In this document: piece after piece, positions 1-12,366 of the stretch | Layout of the letters: each line of letters opens with the position of its first letter | Position numbering within the stretch: position 1 is the stretch's first letter | NCBI RefSeq assembly: GCF_932274485.2 | Contig: NC_065881.2 | Coordinates: 10,016,613 to 10,080,612, forward strand | Length of the DNA stretch: 64,000 nt | From: Patella vulgata | Taxonomy: Eukaryota; Mollusca; Gastropoda; Patellidae | Direction: 5' to 3' | Notes under the pieces: model-generated | The model's database searches: none | What the model saw: the letters and a program-made list of their open reading frames with translations, nothing else | What the model was told of the DNA's origin: nothing | Position numbers and translations under genes: made by a program

Positions 1-395
1 CATGCCGTATATAGACAATACAATACAAATTCAAAGACGTATATAATTGAAACAGAAAAACAAACAATATAAATATATATATATTGCTGATAGCTGTTTG
101 TTGTACTATTATACTAGAAACCATTTTAACAAACCCCAAGGAAAGCTGCAGATCTAAACACAGATAGAATAAACGATACGGTGACATCCCGTACAATTAG
201 ATAGTCTACAAATTCCAAGATAATTTAAACAGACAAAAACGATATCATATTTCTGATAAGTGATTGTTGTACTATTATACTAGAAACCATTTTAACAAAC
301 CGCCAGGAAAACTGCACAGACAGAACAAACGATACGGTGACATCGGGTAGACAATACAATTACACAGCCTACAAATTCCAAGAGATATATATAAT
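1..395. repeat. Tandem duplication, period about 167 bp
   Basis: Two long copies begin near 88 and 255. They share a block ending in CTAGAAACCATTTTAACAAA and a second block with AACGATACGGTGACATC. A partial earlier copy lies at the window edge. Non-coding; the array probably continues to the left of the window. Confidence 0.75.
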
Positions 396-560
396 TGAAG
401 TGGAGAAATATTGATTTTTGTCTGAAACACAAAGAAAGTCGGAGTTGTCCTTTAAAAAAGCGATTAATCGAGGTCTAAATTAGAGTTGAGAAGTATGTGA
501 CACTATCACACGAGATTTAAATACATTTTAACGTGACTGAAATAGCTTATTAGGCGGCTA

Positions 561-630
561 AATCTATTTGTTAAGGCCAGCTCAATTTTTGTCATGGTCG
601 CTGAGATGTAAATTGAGCTGGCCTTATCAT
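561..630. repeat. MITE family I, short palindromic copy
   Basis: The ends match ATCTATTTGTTAAGGC, as in the copies at 11.15 and 44.52 kb. Here the arms GGCCAGCTCAATTT and AAATTGAGCTGGCC form a hairpin around a short loop, so this is a deletion derivative. Confidence 0.6.
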
Positions 631-718
631 TTAGCACTAACTCTTATTAGGCTCGTTGATCTAGGCTTTATTTCATTACATCCTTTATTTTGGTATGTCC
701 TTCGATATTAGATACAAA

Positions 719-1058
719 TGAAATGAAATGGGGTTTAACGGCGTACCGTTTTGCTCCGACTGGACTAATAATGAAGACAGGATTACGCCATACAGTGTGC
801 TATGAGGGGAATTTTGCCCGGACAGCGCCTACTCTTATATCGAATTCTAACTGCCACGGGATCTTTTACGTGCACGCCAATGTGTACACGGGACCTCCGG
901 TTTCGTCAAATCTGAACGACTATACGTTGTCACTTGTCAGGCCCTCTGTCCTGCACCACAGACAAGGGAGAACCATGCGTGACAACGCAGGGATCGAGCG
1001 CGAGAGCTCAAGGTTATCGAGTCAACGTCTTACTCATCGAGCCACCGCGACCCCCAAT
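719..1058 (-). mobile_element. SINE-B, near full length
   Basis: Reads as the reverse complement of a tRNA-derived SINE. The (ATTTC)n tail and GACGTTAAACCCC-like end lie at the left and the tRNA-like head at the right. Flanked by an imperfect 14-bp direct repeat starting ATATTAGATA at 705 and 1059. The 146-codon open frame here is only SINE sequence. Confidence 0.85.
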
Positions 1059-1070
1059 ATATTAGATATA

Positions 1071-1995
1071 AACTTATTTTTCATAACATTCTGCTTGAGA
1101 ACCTTACATTTGTCTCAGATTCATTTTTGACGTCCCACTTTTCTGCACTGATTGGACCAATGAAGACGGACATTGTATTGTATGTGTACATAATGCCTGT
1201 AAAAACACGGTTTAGGAATTTCGGGGCATTATTTTATAACCAACTTATGATTCATAATATTCTGATGTAGAAAATGACAATTGTCGCAGATTTATTACAA
1301 CTAGAACATTATGGACAAGTAACAATTGTTATATTCATCTTATGCATTGCCCACGTGGAATCGTTTTTTTTATGAAGATCGGAACATTGGATAATGAAAG
1401 ACATAGAGCTCTTTCATTGTATATTTTCCATTTCATCAAGTTATGTTTCACTTTGAGTGGGGGAGTGGGTGATCTTAAAATATTATTTTGTTATTATAAT
1501 GTCTAATTGATAGTACACATATTATAAAAAACAACGATCCCGTGTCTCGAGTATTTTTTTTTTATAGAAGGTTGTTGTTTGTGGTGTGGTGTGGCGTGGT
1601 ACAACTACACGTCAGCTACGATTACAAAAGTTGAGACACGCACGAATCCATCCCTTGAATAATTATAGACACGACGATTTAAAAATACAAATTAAATTTT
1701 GAAATGGAAAGGTTAAAACCATTTACTAATTTTGAATATCATGTAAATTTTAAATCCAATGTTTTGGGCAAATGCCTCTCTTCAGGCAATGAAATAAAAT
1801 CATATTGAACTGTGTGCACGCGAAGTGGAGACTGGAATGTATCGAACGACTTTTTTCAATGACAGTGGTCTCCCAAATGACTGATTCACTGATACAGAGC
1901 ATTAAAGCAGTAAATGTTTTCCTTTGAAAAATCTTTGTCTCGAAGCTACATGTTGAGAGATAATTATTAAAGTTTACAAAATGTATGATATTCAA
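1071..1995. other. Gene-free stretch, no recognised content
   Basis: AT-rich sequence with short homopolymers and a GTGGTGTGGTGTGG run near 1580. I see no exon with splice sites and no family member from elsewhere in the window. Confidence 0.5.
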
Positions 1996-2380
1996 GGAAT
2001 TTACACAGATTTTCAATTTATTAATCAATCTAATGAATTTATACAGGTATGCATTTTGTTAATCAATCTAAGGAATTTACATTCTTTTTGTTAATCAATC
2101 TAATGAATTTGCACAGATATTCATTTTGTTAATCAATCTAAGGAACTTACACGGATATTCATTTTGTTAATCAATCTAAGGAACTTACACGCACGGATAT
2201 TCATTTTTTTAATCAATCTAATGAATTAATACAGATATTCATTTTATTAATCAATCTAAGGAATTTACACAGGTATTCATTTTGTTAATCAATCTAAGGA
2301 ATTTACATTCTCTTTGTTAATCAGGCTAAGGAAATTACATAGATATTCATTTTATTAATCAATCTAAGGACTTTACACAG
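1996..2380. repeat. Minisatellite, about 38-bp unit, ten units
   Basis: Units carry the core TTGTTAATCAATCTAAGGAA followed by a variable TTACACAGATATTCAT part. Unit length varies between about 32 and 42 bp by small indels. Head-to-tail and non-coding. Confidence 0.9.
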
Positions 2381-3100
2381 ATTCACACAATATTAATAAA
2401 TGAACACAGTAAGGATTATTTTAACCATTTTCAGTTCCTTTATAGAATACAATACCCGAATAAAGAAATATACCACGAACAATTATTATGCTGTTAAAGA
2501 TCCCTTCGCTTTATGATATACCTAAAATTAAGTTCCTGATATCTGGGTTTTAAATTTGAGGGAATGGGCCAATAAATAAGTTATGTTGCAACAAAAATCC
2601 CCACTCCTATAAACTTTATTCAGATCCCCATTTTATTCTTTCTCGTTCAAATTTAATAAGCAGGTCTGTCAAATGAACACAACAGTAGTCATACGAGTAA
2701 AATATCTAAATATGTAAATTTCATGCTTATCATATTGTGAGGTGCATGTAGTTATTATATTGACGCCGTAGACAAACCACCGCCTACAACTTACAAACGG
2801 GCACCTGTGCATAAAAGCACGTCATTATAAACTAATTTATCCTTAATTATCCCGTGTTATTTATTATATTTTATATAAGTAGCATCTAGATCACGTTTTA
2901 GAGCAGACAAGGTGTAGACATACTTAATTACATGTTAGAACTGACATATGCAAATATTAAATTAATTCATGTTATTTTTTTTATTTTTTTTTTTTTGTTT
3001 ATCACCTACTGTATTTCTTTTATATATCCATATTTATTCTTGTATTTAGGAGATGTTATATAGGCTATGCCTGTTTCTCAATCTCTTACAAGTTTTAATA
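2381..3100. other. Gene-free stretch, no recognised content
   Basis: AT-rich, with a T-rich run near 2975-2997. No exon or repeat family recognised. Confidence 0.5.
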
Positions 3101-3303
3101 TCATAAGGCCTGTCATTGAGTCAACTGGCGTGGTTTCGAATCCCAGGTTGTACGTAACAAGGAGTAGGGTCGCCTGTCAAACCTCGTGGGTTTTCTCCGG
3201 GTCTTCCGGTTTCCTCCCACTGCTAAAGACACCTACGCGCAAGGGAATTATTGAAATAAAATTGAACCACGTGTCAGTCCCGAAATGACCTAGGTGGTGT
3301 CGA

Positions 3304-3350
<47 letters not shown>
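3101..3350 (+). mobile_element. SINE-A, 5'-truncated
   Basis: Starts inside the tRNA-like head (TCATAAGGCCTGTCATTGAG). It keeps the B box GGTTTCGAATCCC, the conserved middle (GTGGGTTTTCTCCGGGTC then TCCGGTTTCCTCCCAC), and ends in a 43-bp (CT)n run. The GGACGTTAAACCCC tail core is missing, so the CT run joins directly after GTGTCGAG. Confidence 0.88.
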
Positions 3351-3351
<1 letters not shown>

Positions 3352-3618
3352 CAAATTTTTAAATAAAATGTTTTAAAAACACATGTTAATAAACTCAGAA
3401 GTAGTATCTCCATATAAGTGTTTTTAATTTGTGAAATCTACTTCTATATGTCATATAAGGATTAAACAAAATATTGTTTATCAATTTGAGGACATTTCAT
3501 TGTTGTGTTGTATTAGATATTGAATAAGATTATTTGGCCAACAACAATCTCAACCGTTCCACGTAAACTCAGTCAAATGTGGAAACACAAAAATTATTCA
3601 ACTGAGAAATTTCTAATC

Positions 3619-3663
3619 AGCAAGCAGAACAGTAGAACGTTAAACCCCATTTTATTTCATTTC
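3619..3663 (+). mobile_element. SINE-B tail fragment
   Basis: Only the last 45 bp of the SINE: GCAGAACAGTAGAACGTTAAA, then a degenerate ATTTC tail. Confidence 0.6.
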
Positions 3664-3914
3664 TAATTAGCAAAAGGCGCGAATAATAGGACAGGTTGAT
3701 TGTAAAATTCCATAATGTTATTTTGAACGATTTATGAGATATGCTTCGTAATAAAATCATATACCAAAAACTGTAATTCAAATTCATTTCTGTGACAATA
3801 AACACGAAAACTACATCTGAGACTTTTCTAATTAGCACAAGGAATAACTAATATAATTGTTGATGTGCAAAATTTTCCTCATATATAGTATATACTCGTT
3901 TTCATTAAACTGGC

Positions 3915-4110
3915 ACCGATTTCACAAAGCATTCTCAGACTTAACTTAAGAATTAACTCAACTTTCAATCACTGTTTATGAGAAATATCTTTGCACATAC
4001 TTTCTTATTGATGTATTTGATACATTAAAACAACAAAAAATTTATAAATTTATAAATTTATAAAGGGCTATATGTTAGGTAAATAAGGCGAACAATTTTG
4101 TGAAACCGGG
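3915..4110. repeat. MITE family H (foldback)
   Basis: Starts with a sequence close to CCGATTTCACAAAGCATTCT and ends GTGAAACCGGG. The second copy is at 35998-36237. Contains a small TTTATAAA tandem run. Confidence 0.65.
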
Positions 4111-4237
4111 GGAGGGTGGTGGGGTACATAGGCTTAGCTATATCTTGTATGAGAATATTAGTTAAACAAAAAGCTGGTTAATGCATAAAAGCAAGACGTT
4201 AAACCAGGTTTCATTTCCTTTCCTGAGATGACTCAAT

Positions 4238-4415
4238 ACCCGTAAAAGATCCCTTGACAGTTGGAATTCGATATAATAGTAGGTCGTAGTGCCGCTGTCC
4301 GGACAAAATTTCCCTCATAGCACATGGATAGCGTATGTCCGTCTTCATTAGCCCAGTATAGGAGCAGAACAGTAGGACGTTAAACCCCATTTCATTTCCT
4401 TTTCCGGGATGACTC
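4238..4415 (+). mobile_element. SINE-B, 5'-truncated, inserted next to an older SINE tail
   Basis: Runs from the CGTAAAAGATCCCTT part of the body to the GGACGTTAAACCCC tail. Near-identical segments with GATGACTCAAT lie on both sides (near 4225 and 4408), as expected of a target-site duplication. An older tail, GACGTTAAACCAGG, lies just to the left. Confidence 0.7.
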
Positions 4416-5199
4416 AATCCCATAATAATGTGCTGACTGATGCTATGTAATTACCCTTTAAAGATCTTAATTTCTATTAAAGAAACAAGGATTGTTATTC
4501 CACGGCTATATAATTAACAATATCATTATATACAATAAGTAAAAGGATAGCCTTGATTTAAACCGCTGGATAATTTCACTCTTTTCTATCTACAACAATC
4601 ACCCATGTTTGTTTTCAATGTTTATTTATTTATTTTAACCGGTTCAACTTGATTGGGCTGTCTTTTAGCAAATTAACTCCCCTGACGAAACAACTGGTGC
4701 GTTATGAATTCGACTAACACTATTGTTAATCGGCACGCTTCTCTGTTTAAAAGTTAATTGATACAGCCGGCGCTCTCAACACCCTGGGGGTCAGTGTTTA
4801 ATGCCTTTAATAAGGTAATGGCCACGGAAAGCTGGCAGATAAAACAAATTATATCAGTTGACCACTTAACTGCCTCCAGGCTGGTCCTCAACTTTATATC
4901 GTCCAGATAGTCACAAGCTTCCAGTATGTTGTTTTCTTTAAACGGTCCAGATAGACACACATTTCCAGTCTTGTTGTTCGTTATGAATAGACTATCATGT
5001 TAGATAGCCACAAGCTTCCAGTGTTTTTATTTGTTTGAAGCGATTGGTCCAGATTGTATTAATTACTACTATCCACTTGGTTTTTTATTTCAAGTACGCC
5101 AACTTGTCCAAGATAAAGAAATGAAAGGAGTTTATAACGCTCTTTGATATTTTTTCCCCTCTTTATGAGATATAATTGGTGTATATGGTGGACAAGTTA

Positions 5200-5590
5200 G
5201 TATGACACTGGCTCACTAATCAGAAGGCCCTTGCGTTGGATGAGAAAGTTCTTCGGGATTTTCCGGCCCGTTTATCAGTGTACGGAAATCCTAAGCCTTT
5301 TGTGCACCATTGGCAGTGCATTAAAATCACCCACCTGACATTTGGAAAACGAAAAAAGGAAAAGGGTTCACTAGTCCTCGGGTGCACTAGTCCGCCGCTA
5401 TAAGAAATACTATAAGTATGGGTATCAATAAACTTAACCCTAACCCTGATCCAACCCTAATAATAGATATCGGTGGACTAATGAACCCACGGACTAGTGA
5501 GCATTCCCCGAAAAAAAGAGTAGGCGTATGGCCATCTACATTATTCCAGTTGGTGCAGAGAGTAGACGTTAAACCCCCTTTCAAATATGA
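5200..5590 (+). mobile_element. Degenerate SINE-B split by a palindromic MITE
   Basis: A piece like GAGAAAGTTC...GGGATTTTCCGG near 5242-5272 and a tail piece (CCAGTTGGTGCAGA...GACGTTAAACCCC) at 5543-5580 look like two parts of one old SINE-B. A small inverted-repeat element at 5367-5502 lies between them. Confidence 0.45.
5367..5502. repeat. Small MITE with 31-bp terminal inverted repeats
   Basis: The ends pair with few mismatches: left TTCACTAGTCCTCGGGTGCA, right reading CTCACTAGTCCGTGGGTTCA on the other strand. The core has degenerate telomere-like CCCTAACCCTGATCC sequence. No coding capacity. Confidence 0.6.
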
Positions 5591-5734
5591 AATGTGCATA
5601 CATGTAAATAAAAATAAAACACCCGTTTCTAACCCTTATAACCTACAGCATCTGGAAACAAAAAGTGCCTTTCTTGTTCATTGGCCAAAAAAAGGCCACC
5701 GGGGGATTTAACAGACCAAAAGGAAAATGTTATA

Positions 5735-6078
5735 GCTAGGTGTCATTGACATTTATATCAAGTGTAATTTGATTGAAAGATTTTTTCTTAAAACCAGTTT
5801 TGTTGATCATAGGTATTAAACCTATGTCATTTTTTAAAAAAAATCTGTTTCGTTGACAAGCATCAAATTTATGTCATATTTTCTTTAAATCCGTTTCGTC
5901 GATAAATATCAAACGTATGTCATATTTTCTTAAAACTTGTTTCATAGACAAGCATCAAACCTATGCCACTTGCTTTAAATAGGTTCCGTTCATAGGCATC
6001 AACAATATGTCATATGTTCTTAAAACAGGTTTCGTTGATTACCACTTACATTATCAAACGTTTGTCATATTTTTGACC
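5735..6078. repeat. Diverged tandem repeat, about 52-bp unit, six units
   Basis: Units share the pattern TTCGTTGACAAGCATCAAAC then TATGTCATATTTTCTTAAA. Strongly diverged between copies. Non-coding. Confidence 0.75.
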
Positions 6079-6204
6079 TCGATTTTTTTTTCTCCATTTG
6101 ACATGTCACCTAATACATTTATTATATATACCACTACCATTATGCTGTCTACACTGTCTGGAGATAAATTCCTTTAAACCTAATGGCTTGTCTTTTTGTG
6201 AAAT

Positions 6205-6360
6205 GTAATGAAATGGGGTTTAACGTCCTACTGTTCTGATCCACCCAACCTAATGAAAACCGTTGTTTGTGAATATAGATTGAAACTTTTTACTTTTTTT
6301 GCAATGTTTTAGATAATATTTGTACATATTTTTGTAAAATGAAACGAAATGGGGTTTAAT
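6205..6360 (-). mobile_element. Two SINE-B tail fragments
   Basis: The pieces at 6207-6262 and 6338-6360 each show the reversed tail GAAATGGGGTTTAA. The first continues into CGTCCTACTGTTCTGATCC. Both are truncated within the SINE 3' end. Confidence 0.6.
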
Positions 6361-6566
6361 ATAATATTTTTACGGATTTAGAAAATAAGCCACAAAGAAG
6401 TTTCCATCTGATTTTGATCTATTATGATTTACATACCGTTGTTTTGTAATATTTGTGAGGAATTGCGAGAACAACTGTGTATTATGAGAAAGTGAGAATC
6501 GTTGTTATTTTATAATCGCTCTTTTGAATCAATAGATTTTCCGTCTGTTTGTTTTAGAATATTAGC

Positions 6567-6836
6567 TTAAAAATACATTATGCAAGAGATAAATCTGCCT
6601 ATTGTAGGTATTTCTTTAGGCCTGAAATGTTATCTAAATCATTAATTAGAAATTTATTAACATGATAAACATCGCACATATTTTGTCAAAACTACAATCA
6701 TTGATAACTTCGCTCACAATAAAGTAATTCGAATGAAATTCTCATTATATTCATTTAGCACTATCTATTTTTGAACGATTATAGCAAGAATGAACAGCTC
6801 TTGATCTAAATCTTGCAAAATGCCCCTTTAGTAGAA
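6567..6836 (+). repeat. MITE family D, internally deleted
   Basis: Begins ATACATTATGCAAGAG, then ATAAATCTGCCTATTG and TTTAGGCCTGAAATGTTATC. Ends with a degenerate CATAATGTATC-like end. Shorter than the roughly 400-bp copies elsewhere. Confidence 0.75.
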
Positions 6837-6902
6837 GAAAATAAACTGGATTAAGAAACGGGTCATATTCCAATAGATTCAATTGATAACGAATACTAAA
6901 AT

Positions 6903-7468
6903 ATTAGTTCTCCATTAGCCCACTCGGTGCAGAAAAGTAGGACGTTAAACCCCGTTTCATTCCACTTCTCTTATTGATATTATAGGTAATTATGTGTAAC
7001 CTGGTCATTTATTAATGTCTCCTGGATATTCCTACTCCCCTCTGTGTCAGTATAACATAGGTTTGGGTGGAAGGTGTTATGCGTGATATCAATTGTAAGA
7101 CTGACAGTCTTCATTAGCCCACTCGGTGCAGATAGGTAGGGCGTTAAATCCCATTTCATTTCATTTCTTAATGATATTATAGGTAATGATCTTTTGATTA
7201 AACAGGAGCCTGTTTCACGAAATTTTAAATAAGATAAAATCCAGATTTTAGTAATTTGATTGGATAATATTAGATTGATTTTAGTTCTTAGCCAATCAAA
7301 ATTGAAGTATCTACTAAAATTTGGATTTTATCTTTAGTTAAGATTTCGAGAAACAGTGCCCTGGTAATTTATTAATGTCTACTGGATATTCCTACGCCCC
7401 TCTGTGTCAGTATAACATAGGTTTGGGTGGAAGGTGTTATGCGTGATATCAATTGTAAGACTGACAGT
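6903..7468. repeat. Segment duplicated in tandem, carrying SINE-B tails; second copy split by a foldback
   Basis: Copy one is 6903-7106 and copy two 7109-7468. Each begins with a SINE-B tail (CCCACTCGGTGCAGA then GTTAAA...CC) and ends with the same unique-looking block GTCAGTATAACATAGGTTTG to GACTGACAGTC. The second copy also carries the foldback at 7202-7363. Confidence 0.8.
7202..7363. repeat. MITE family F (foldback), copy 1
   Basis: An almost complete palindrome. The left arm starts GCCTGTTTCACGAAATTTTA and the right arm is its complement ending AACAGTGCCC. A short loop contains GATTGGATAATATTAG. Other copies are at 33.4-33.75 and 50.35/51.59 kb. Confidence 0.8.
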
Positions 7469-10164
7469 CAATTACTGTCGACCAGCCTTAAAACCCAAAT
7501 ATTTATTGTTTCTAAAAACAAGAGATCGACCTTCTTGTGGCGTTAAATTTGACTTTCTTGTTAACACAACTGATAGATCCTTTTTACTCCATATTTTCTC
7601 ACCCTTCTCGTTCTTTGTACAGTTGACAGGTAATTTAGCCCCGTTGTTAAATTGGTCCCGAGACAAACTAGTGACATCGTTTGACACGACCCCGTCATTC
7701 AAACGCAACCACTGTTTATATAAGCTCGCAGTAGGTGCTTCCTAAGGAAGTAAGCATTGACAACAAACAAAGCTTTCCACAGCCATTGTGGGCTTGATCA
7801 AATAGGCTACAACAGCCCTCAGCGGGAGTCAAACCGGAAAAAATCGTAACGACAAACATTGTTATTATTGAAAGAAAGCAGTTGTGAAAAGTGATAGGCC
7901 TGACGCAGTTTGTGACAAGATTACTAGTAGGCCAACAGACAAATGAATGGACGAGGGAAGAATGTAATTATGTACTATAGCGAAACGCAACTGCCGACTT
8001 GTCGAAAGATTGCTTCCATTTCGTATTCAGGAAAAATACATTCAAATAATAGGGTTGACTGTAAATGTCCAATTTTAAGAATGATGAATGTATGAAAACG
8101 AAACGAAGCGATTAAAGACTATTTAACACGAGAAATATAAACAAATCTTTTTAGTTAAATCTCTCTGAGATTGAACAGCGAACAGTTTCTGCTTGAAGAC
8201 CCATATTACTTGGTCACAATGATGGAAAGCTTTGACTACCATGCCTATAATTTTCTCATCTTCCGGGCTGCAGTTTTCGCCTAGAAGATGGGATAACTGC
8301 TAGTTATGTGCGGCGCTGATTTCACAATTGCGAGTCCATGATAATTTGAGTCTATTAGTCGTCAGCCAAATAGCTCCCAATGATATGTAAATTTGCCCAA
8401 ATTGTTATGTGAGTCTTCCGTTATGCAGCCAAACTCTGAATTCTATTGTCTCTGAGATGTTCATCGCTTCTGTAATTGTTTGCGGAGAAGGTTATTATTT
8501 TTCATTTAAAGGCATTATACGTCTTGTCATGCAGGCTCGTATTTCTTTGTAGAGTGCTTCTGTCTCGCGATAATTTTTGGTTTTCAAGTCAGAATAATAA
8601 TTACCATATATATAGACTTGAATTTTCTAACCCCCCATTTATGGTCATCTACACAATGGCTGTCTTCGAATACCCGCATGTTGTCTGGACTGATCTTGAC
8701 TTCGGCAGGGGGGGTGGGGGGGCAGAGATAGCGCTTCACGTTAGAATGTTACAACATAATATGTTGTAAATTATTGATACTTTTATATAAAAATTAAAGG
8801 GCGTATGTGGCTCTATTTTTTGCAATTCTACACGTTTTTAAATTACTATTTTGTCGTTTGTGGATCAGCTTTTACTAATTACTTCCTCATTGTGCTGTTG
8901 GATATGAGTACAGATTATAAAATGTTAATAGTGTCGTAAATATTGCATATTAGGATGCTATAGTTTCATGGCAAGATAACAACATCATTATTGATTGAAA
9001 TTGAGCAATATTGAATTCTAATTCGTGTGTTTAATTTCGAATTTTATAGAAAATATTCAGTTAGAGACTTAGCTCCTTTAAGCTACCAATGTCGGTTGAA
9101 AGTTTAATTAAATTGAGTTCAGCGCCGTCTATCTCTCCACATAATGAAGACGGGACGTGTAGAAACATTCCATTTATTTATATGTTTCAAAGTATAAGTG
9201 TACTTAATTATCCAATTATACTAATGTGTTTTTCTTAATTAGCATGTACAATGTCTTAAGTATGAACTATTCTGATTTGACTATGAATAATTAGCATTTA
9301 ATGTGAAAGTTGTCGCCAGATTGTTATGATACCCGTATCCGTTGTAGGAAAAAGGGTGTCGTCTGAATGGACGTACATATCATTTACACTTCAACGGGGG
9401 ATAAATGAGATTTTTAACACCACGGTCACTTCGTATTTAAAACAAAAGGTCCCGAGACATGCTTCAAATTGATACCATTAGGATTTTATAAATGCGCTCG
9501 CACGACCGAATGTGAACACGCGCAGTAATTTATCTTACGAAGTATGCAAATTAGCGCGTGCTGGACAGTCAGGTGACATATCGCTTGTTAATGTTCGTCT
9601 GCATTCTTCTATGTCTCCATCAAATTTAGTCATGGTTAACCTGACAAAACCACGACCATCTGGGAACGTGGGCATGCACAAGGGGAGGCCACTTTAAATC
9701 CAGTATTTTCACGTCTGTCGTTAATAATGGCTCGCTTTAAATCTCGAACATCAAACGATATGCTCGAGATGTCTTTCTGACCAGTTGAAGTGTCTTTATG
9801 GTGGCACTTGAAACTACAAAAGACAAGAGTCCTTCGCAAGTTAATGAATATTGAAACTTGCTTTTTTAAGAAGTTGTTGGTTACTTTTTTAGGGGATTAA
9901 CTTAAATTAACCATTTTGTAATGAAAACATTATGATGGGGAAATTATTTTAACAAGACACTCTCCTTACCAGGCCATTCATTCTGCACCACTGGAAGGGG
10001 AAACTATAGAATTTGTAGGCCTACTAAAAAACAATGAAAAAAAATTGCAAAATATTAGTTTCTCGTCAGAAAAGCAAATAAGTTTGAAAGCTAAATACCC
10101 AATTTGACATAAAAGCTTGCCCATTAGCAAATCCTGTAATATAGAACATCTAAAAAAAAACTCA
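7469..10164. other. Gene-free stretch, no recognised content
   Basis: Mixed unique-looking sequence. Open frames at 7434-7745, 8476-8769 and 9512-9697 have no domain I recognise and no convincing splice context. A G-rich run lies at 8708-8721. Confidence 0.5.
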
Positions 10165-10330
10165 ACGTTCAGATTCAACAAAAGATGAAATTTAATGAGG
10201 AATCGTAATTTATATCCGATTTAGATTTTAAGGTTTGAGTCAGGAGCCGAAGTTCACATTCAACAAAAGATGTAATTTGATGAAGAATTGCGATTTAGCT
10301 TAAAGTTGAGTCAGAAGCCTAAGTTTTAGT
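10165..10330. repeat. Tandem duplication, about 85-bp unit
   Basis: Two diverged units share ATTCAACAAAAGATG and GAGTCAG(G/A)AGCC(G/T)AAGTT. Non-coding. Confidence 0.65.
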
Positions 10331-10630
10331 TAGAAGTGAAATATATGTTGCTATCCCGACAGTCGGTGAAACTTGGTGAAATAAACACAAAGCCTGTTGA
10401 CAGGTGGACAGATTTATTTATTTTTGTTGAGACAGCTATTACTTCCTGTATTGTATCTAAGATTAAAATAACATTTACAACGTCTGTGATGCTGTAAGGC
10501 CAAGAGAAGAAAACCCAGTGTTTACGGTGTTTTGGCCACAAAAAAGGTCGATATGTGGATGCTCAGTGTTTTATATTTTTTCCCCGCGGTTTGTGGGTTA
10601 AGATTGTTTAGAACTAAGTAAACTACTAAA

Positions 10631-10948
10631 TTAAAGATACATTATGGGAGATTCGGTAACGAGTTGGCAGTTCTCACTCTAATAGTTAAAAACTAGATAA
10701 TGTAAAGGCAATTTGCTGAGAATTTCATTCAAATTGATCCACTATGAACCGAGAACTAAGCGACTGAAATTCCCATAAGCAGTAAATCGGCTCACAATCC
10801 ACTAAAGATCGCAGGCTAGCGCTGCCATCTAGAGTTGATTATGGCCTGGATAGGTTAATTAATGTCTAATTAATAATTTAGATAACATTTCAGGCCTAAA
10901 GAAAGACCTGAAATAGGCAGATTTAGCTGTTGCATAATATATGTTTAA
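10631..10948 (-). repeat. MITE family D, near complete
   Basis: Starts TTAAAGATACATTATGGGAG and ends TTGCATAATATATGTTTAA, so TTAA occurs at both ends. The interior has the family blocks GAGTTGATTATGG and TTTAGATAACATTTCAGG. Confidence 0.82.
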
Positions 10949-11152
10949 TCATTTAATAAACTGAATCTATTCGTGCATTTTATAGTCTTTCTGTCATTTT
11001 TAAAACGGTACCGTAAAGTGTTTAATGTTGATTTTCTAGTATTTTTAGCTTAATTACTGAGTAGGAATTCTGTAAGATAATGCCGATTCGGAATCATATA
11101 ATACCGACAGTTCGATCAGTGTCTGCAGAAAACTACGCCAAGACCGAGTTAT

Positions 11153-11364
11153 ATCTATTTGTTAAGGCTAGCTCAATTTTCGTCAAGGTCGCTGAGATGT
11201 AAATAAGGTTATGGCGCTTGATTGTTGGCGAGATTATAAGGTAGGGTTAGGGTAAGCATTAGGGCTAGAGCCACGGTTAGCGTTAGGGTAGGGATTAGCG
11301 CTAGACCTGTTTGCATCTTGTGACCTTTGACTATACTTGAAGTTGGCTTTAACAAATAGATCTA
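11153..11364. repeat. MITE family I with telomere-like core
   Basis: Terminal inverted repeats ATCTATTTGTTAAGGC and TTTAACAAATAGAT. The core contains degenerate TTAGGG repeats (GTAGGGTTAGGGTAAGC and related). Also matches 44521-44720 in the opposite orientation. Confidence 0.75.
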
Positions 11365-12124
11365 ATCATAGAACCAGGGAATTCAGAAAAAATGTTTTGG
11401 CTTTATAGGGTTTGTCGGGTAAATACGGGTATTCTTTGTTTTTATTTTTGGCCTAAGATTAAAATTACATTTACCATGTCTGAGTTGCAGTAACCATTAT
11501 ACTATGACGTCATCTCGTGTCGTTCGTTCTGATCGTAAACCACCAGGGATCTTTTCTTATCCTTAATCCCGTCTTTAACTTTAATTTTGACACTATAAAC
11601 GGTGTTTAAATTGAGCGAATTGCACTTTTAAAAAGATTTGAGGAATCCATACATTGAAGAGAAAGGTCGAGGTTCTGGCCTCGATGCTATGTTATTAGCA
11701 CTTATACCACCGCCGAGGCTGTTATTTTCTATAGAATAACACAATTATGTACTTATAAGGCAGACAAAACGAGGCAATACTCTTCGCACTTATTTTTTTA
11801 ATGGTTTTGGCTTTTAACCTCTTTTGCATGACTGTATATACAGCCATTTACATAGATCAAGGAAAAAGGATAAAGTATTTTTAGTAATCTTTATTTTTTA
11901 TTTATCCTTCTGGTGAAATCTTTTTCAAATTCGGGATTGATTTTTCTATCAACAAAGAAAGTCTGTTTTATCTGAATAACAAAAATACGTAAATTTGTTG
12001 ATCTTCATTTGCATTTTTCCGTCAATATATAATTTTCAAGGCTCAATCATTCAAAGTTAAAATGCATTCAGATTTACTATACATGTATATTATTTTATTA
12101 AACAAACAAAACTAAAATATAACT
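11365..12124. other. Gene-free stretch, no recognised content
   Basis: AT-rich. No exon or repeat family recognised; nothing with clear splice sites. Confidence 0.45.
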
Positions 12125-12366
12125 GGGGGTGGGGGGGTGGATGTCTGAATGATTAGCACGTGCGCGCTGTAAAAAAGTCTGTCATTGAGTCAACTGGCGT
12201 GGTTTCGAATCCCCGGTTGTACGTGACAAGGAGTAGGATCGCCTGTCCAACCTCGTGGGTTTTCTCCGGGTCCTCCGGTTTCCTCCCACTACTAAAAACC
12301 CCTACGCGCAAGCGAATTATTGAAATAAAATTAAACCATATGTTAGTCCCGAAATGACCTAGTTTG
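12125..12366 (+). mobile_element. SINE-A, lacks its 3' tail
   Basis: Head GGGGTGGATGTCTGAATGATTAG, then B box and conserved middle. Stops after CCCGAAATGACCTAGTTTG, before the GACGTTAAAC core and CT run. Confidence 0.88.

Noticed and set aside
690-1130. 146-codon open frame on the + strand
   Set aside because: It lies mostly within SINE-B and merely reads through its body. The same peptide ([17 protein letters not shown]) appears wherever a reversed SINE-B occurs.
1996-2380. CRISPR-like array
   Set aside because: Regular repeats, but units are directly adjacent with no unique spacers, in an animal genome: a minisatellite.
5418-5711. 97-codon frame starting MGINKLNPNPDP
   Set aside because: It crosses a palindromic MITE and a SINE tail; no domain.
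12160-12357. Open frames with [20 protein letters not shown] in many places
   Set aside because: These are translations of the SINE-A body in both strands (3.1, 12.2, 19.1, 49.7 and 52.3 kb), not a gene family.
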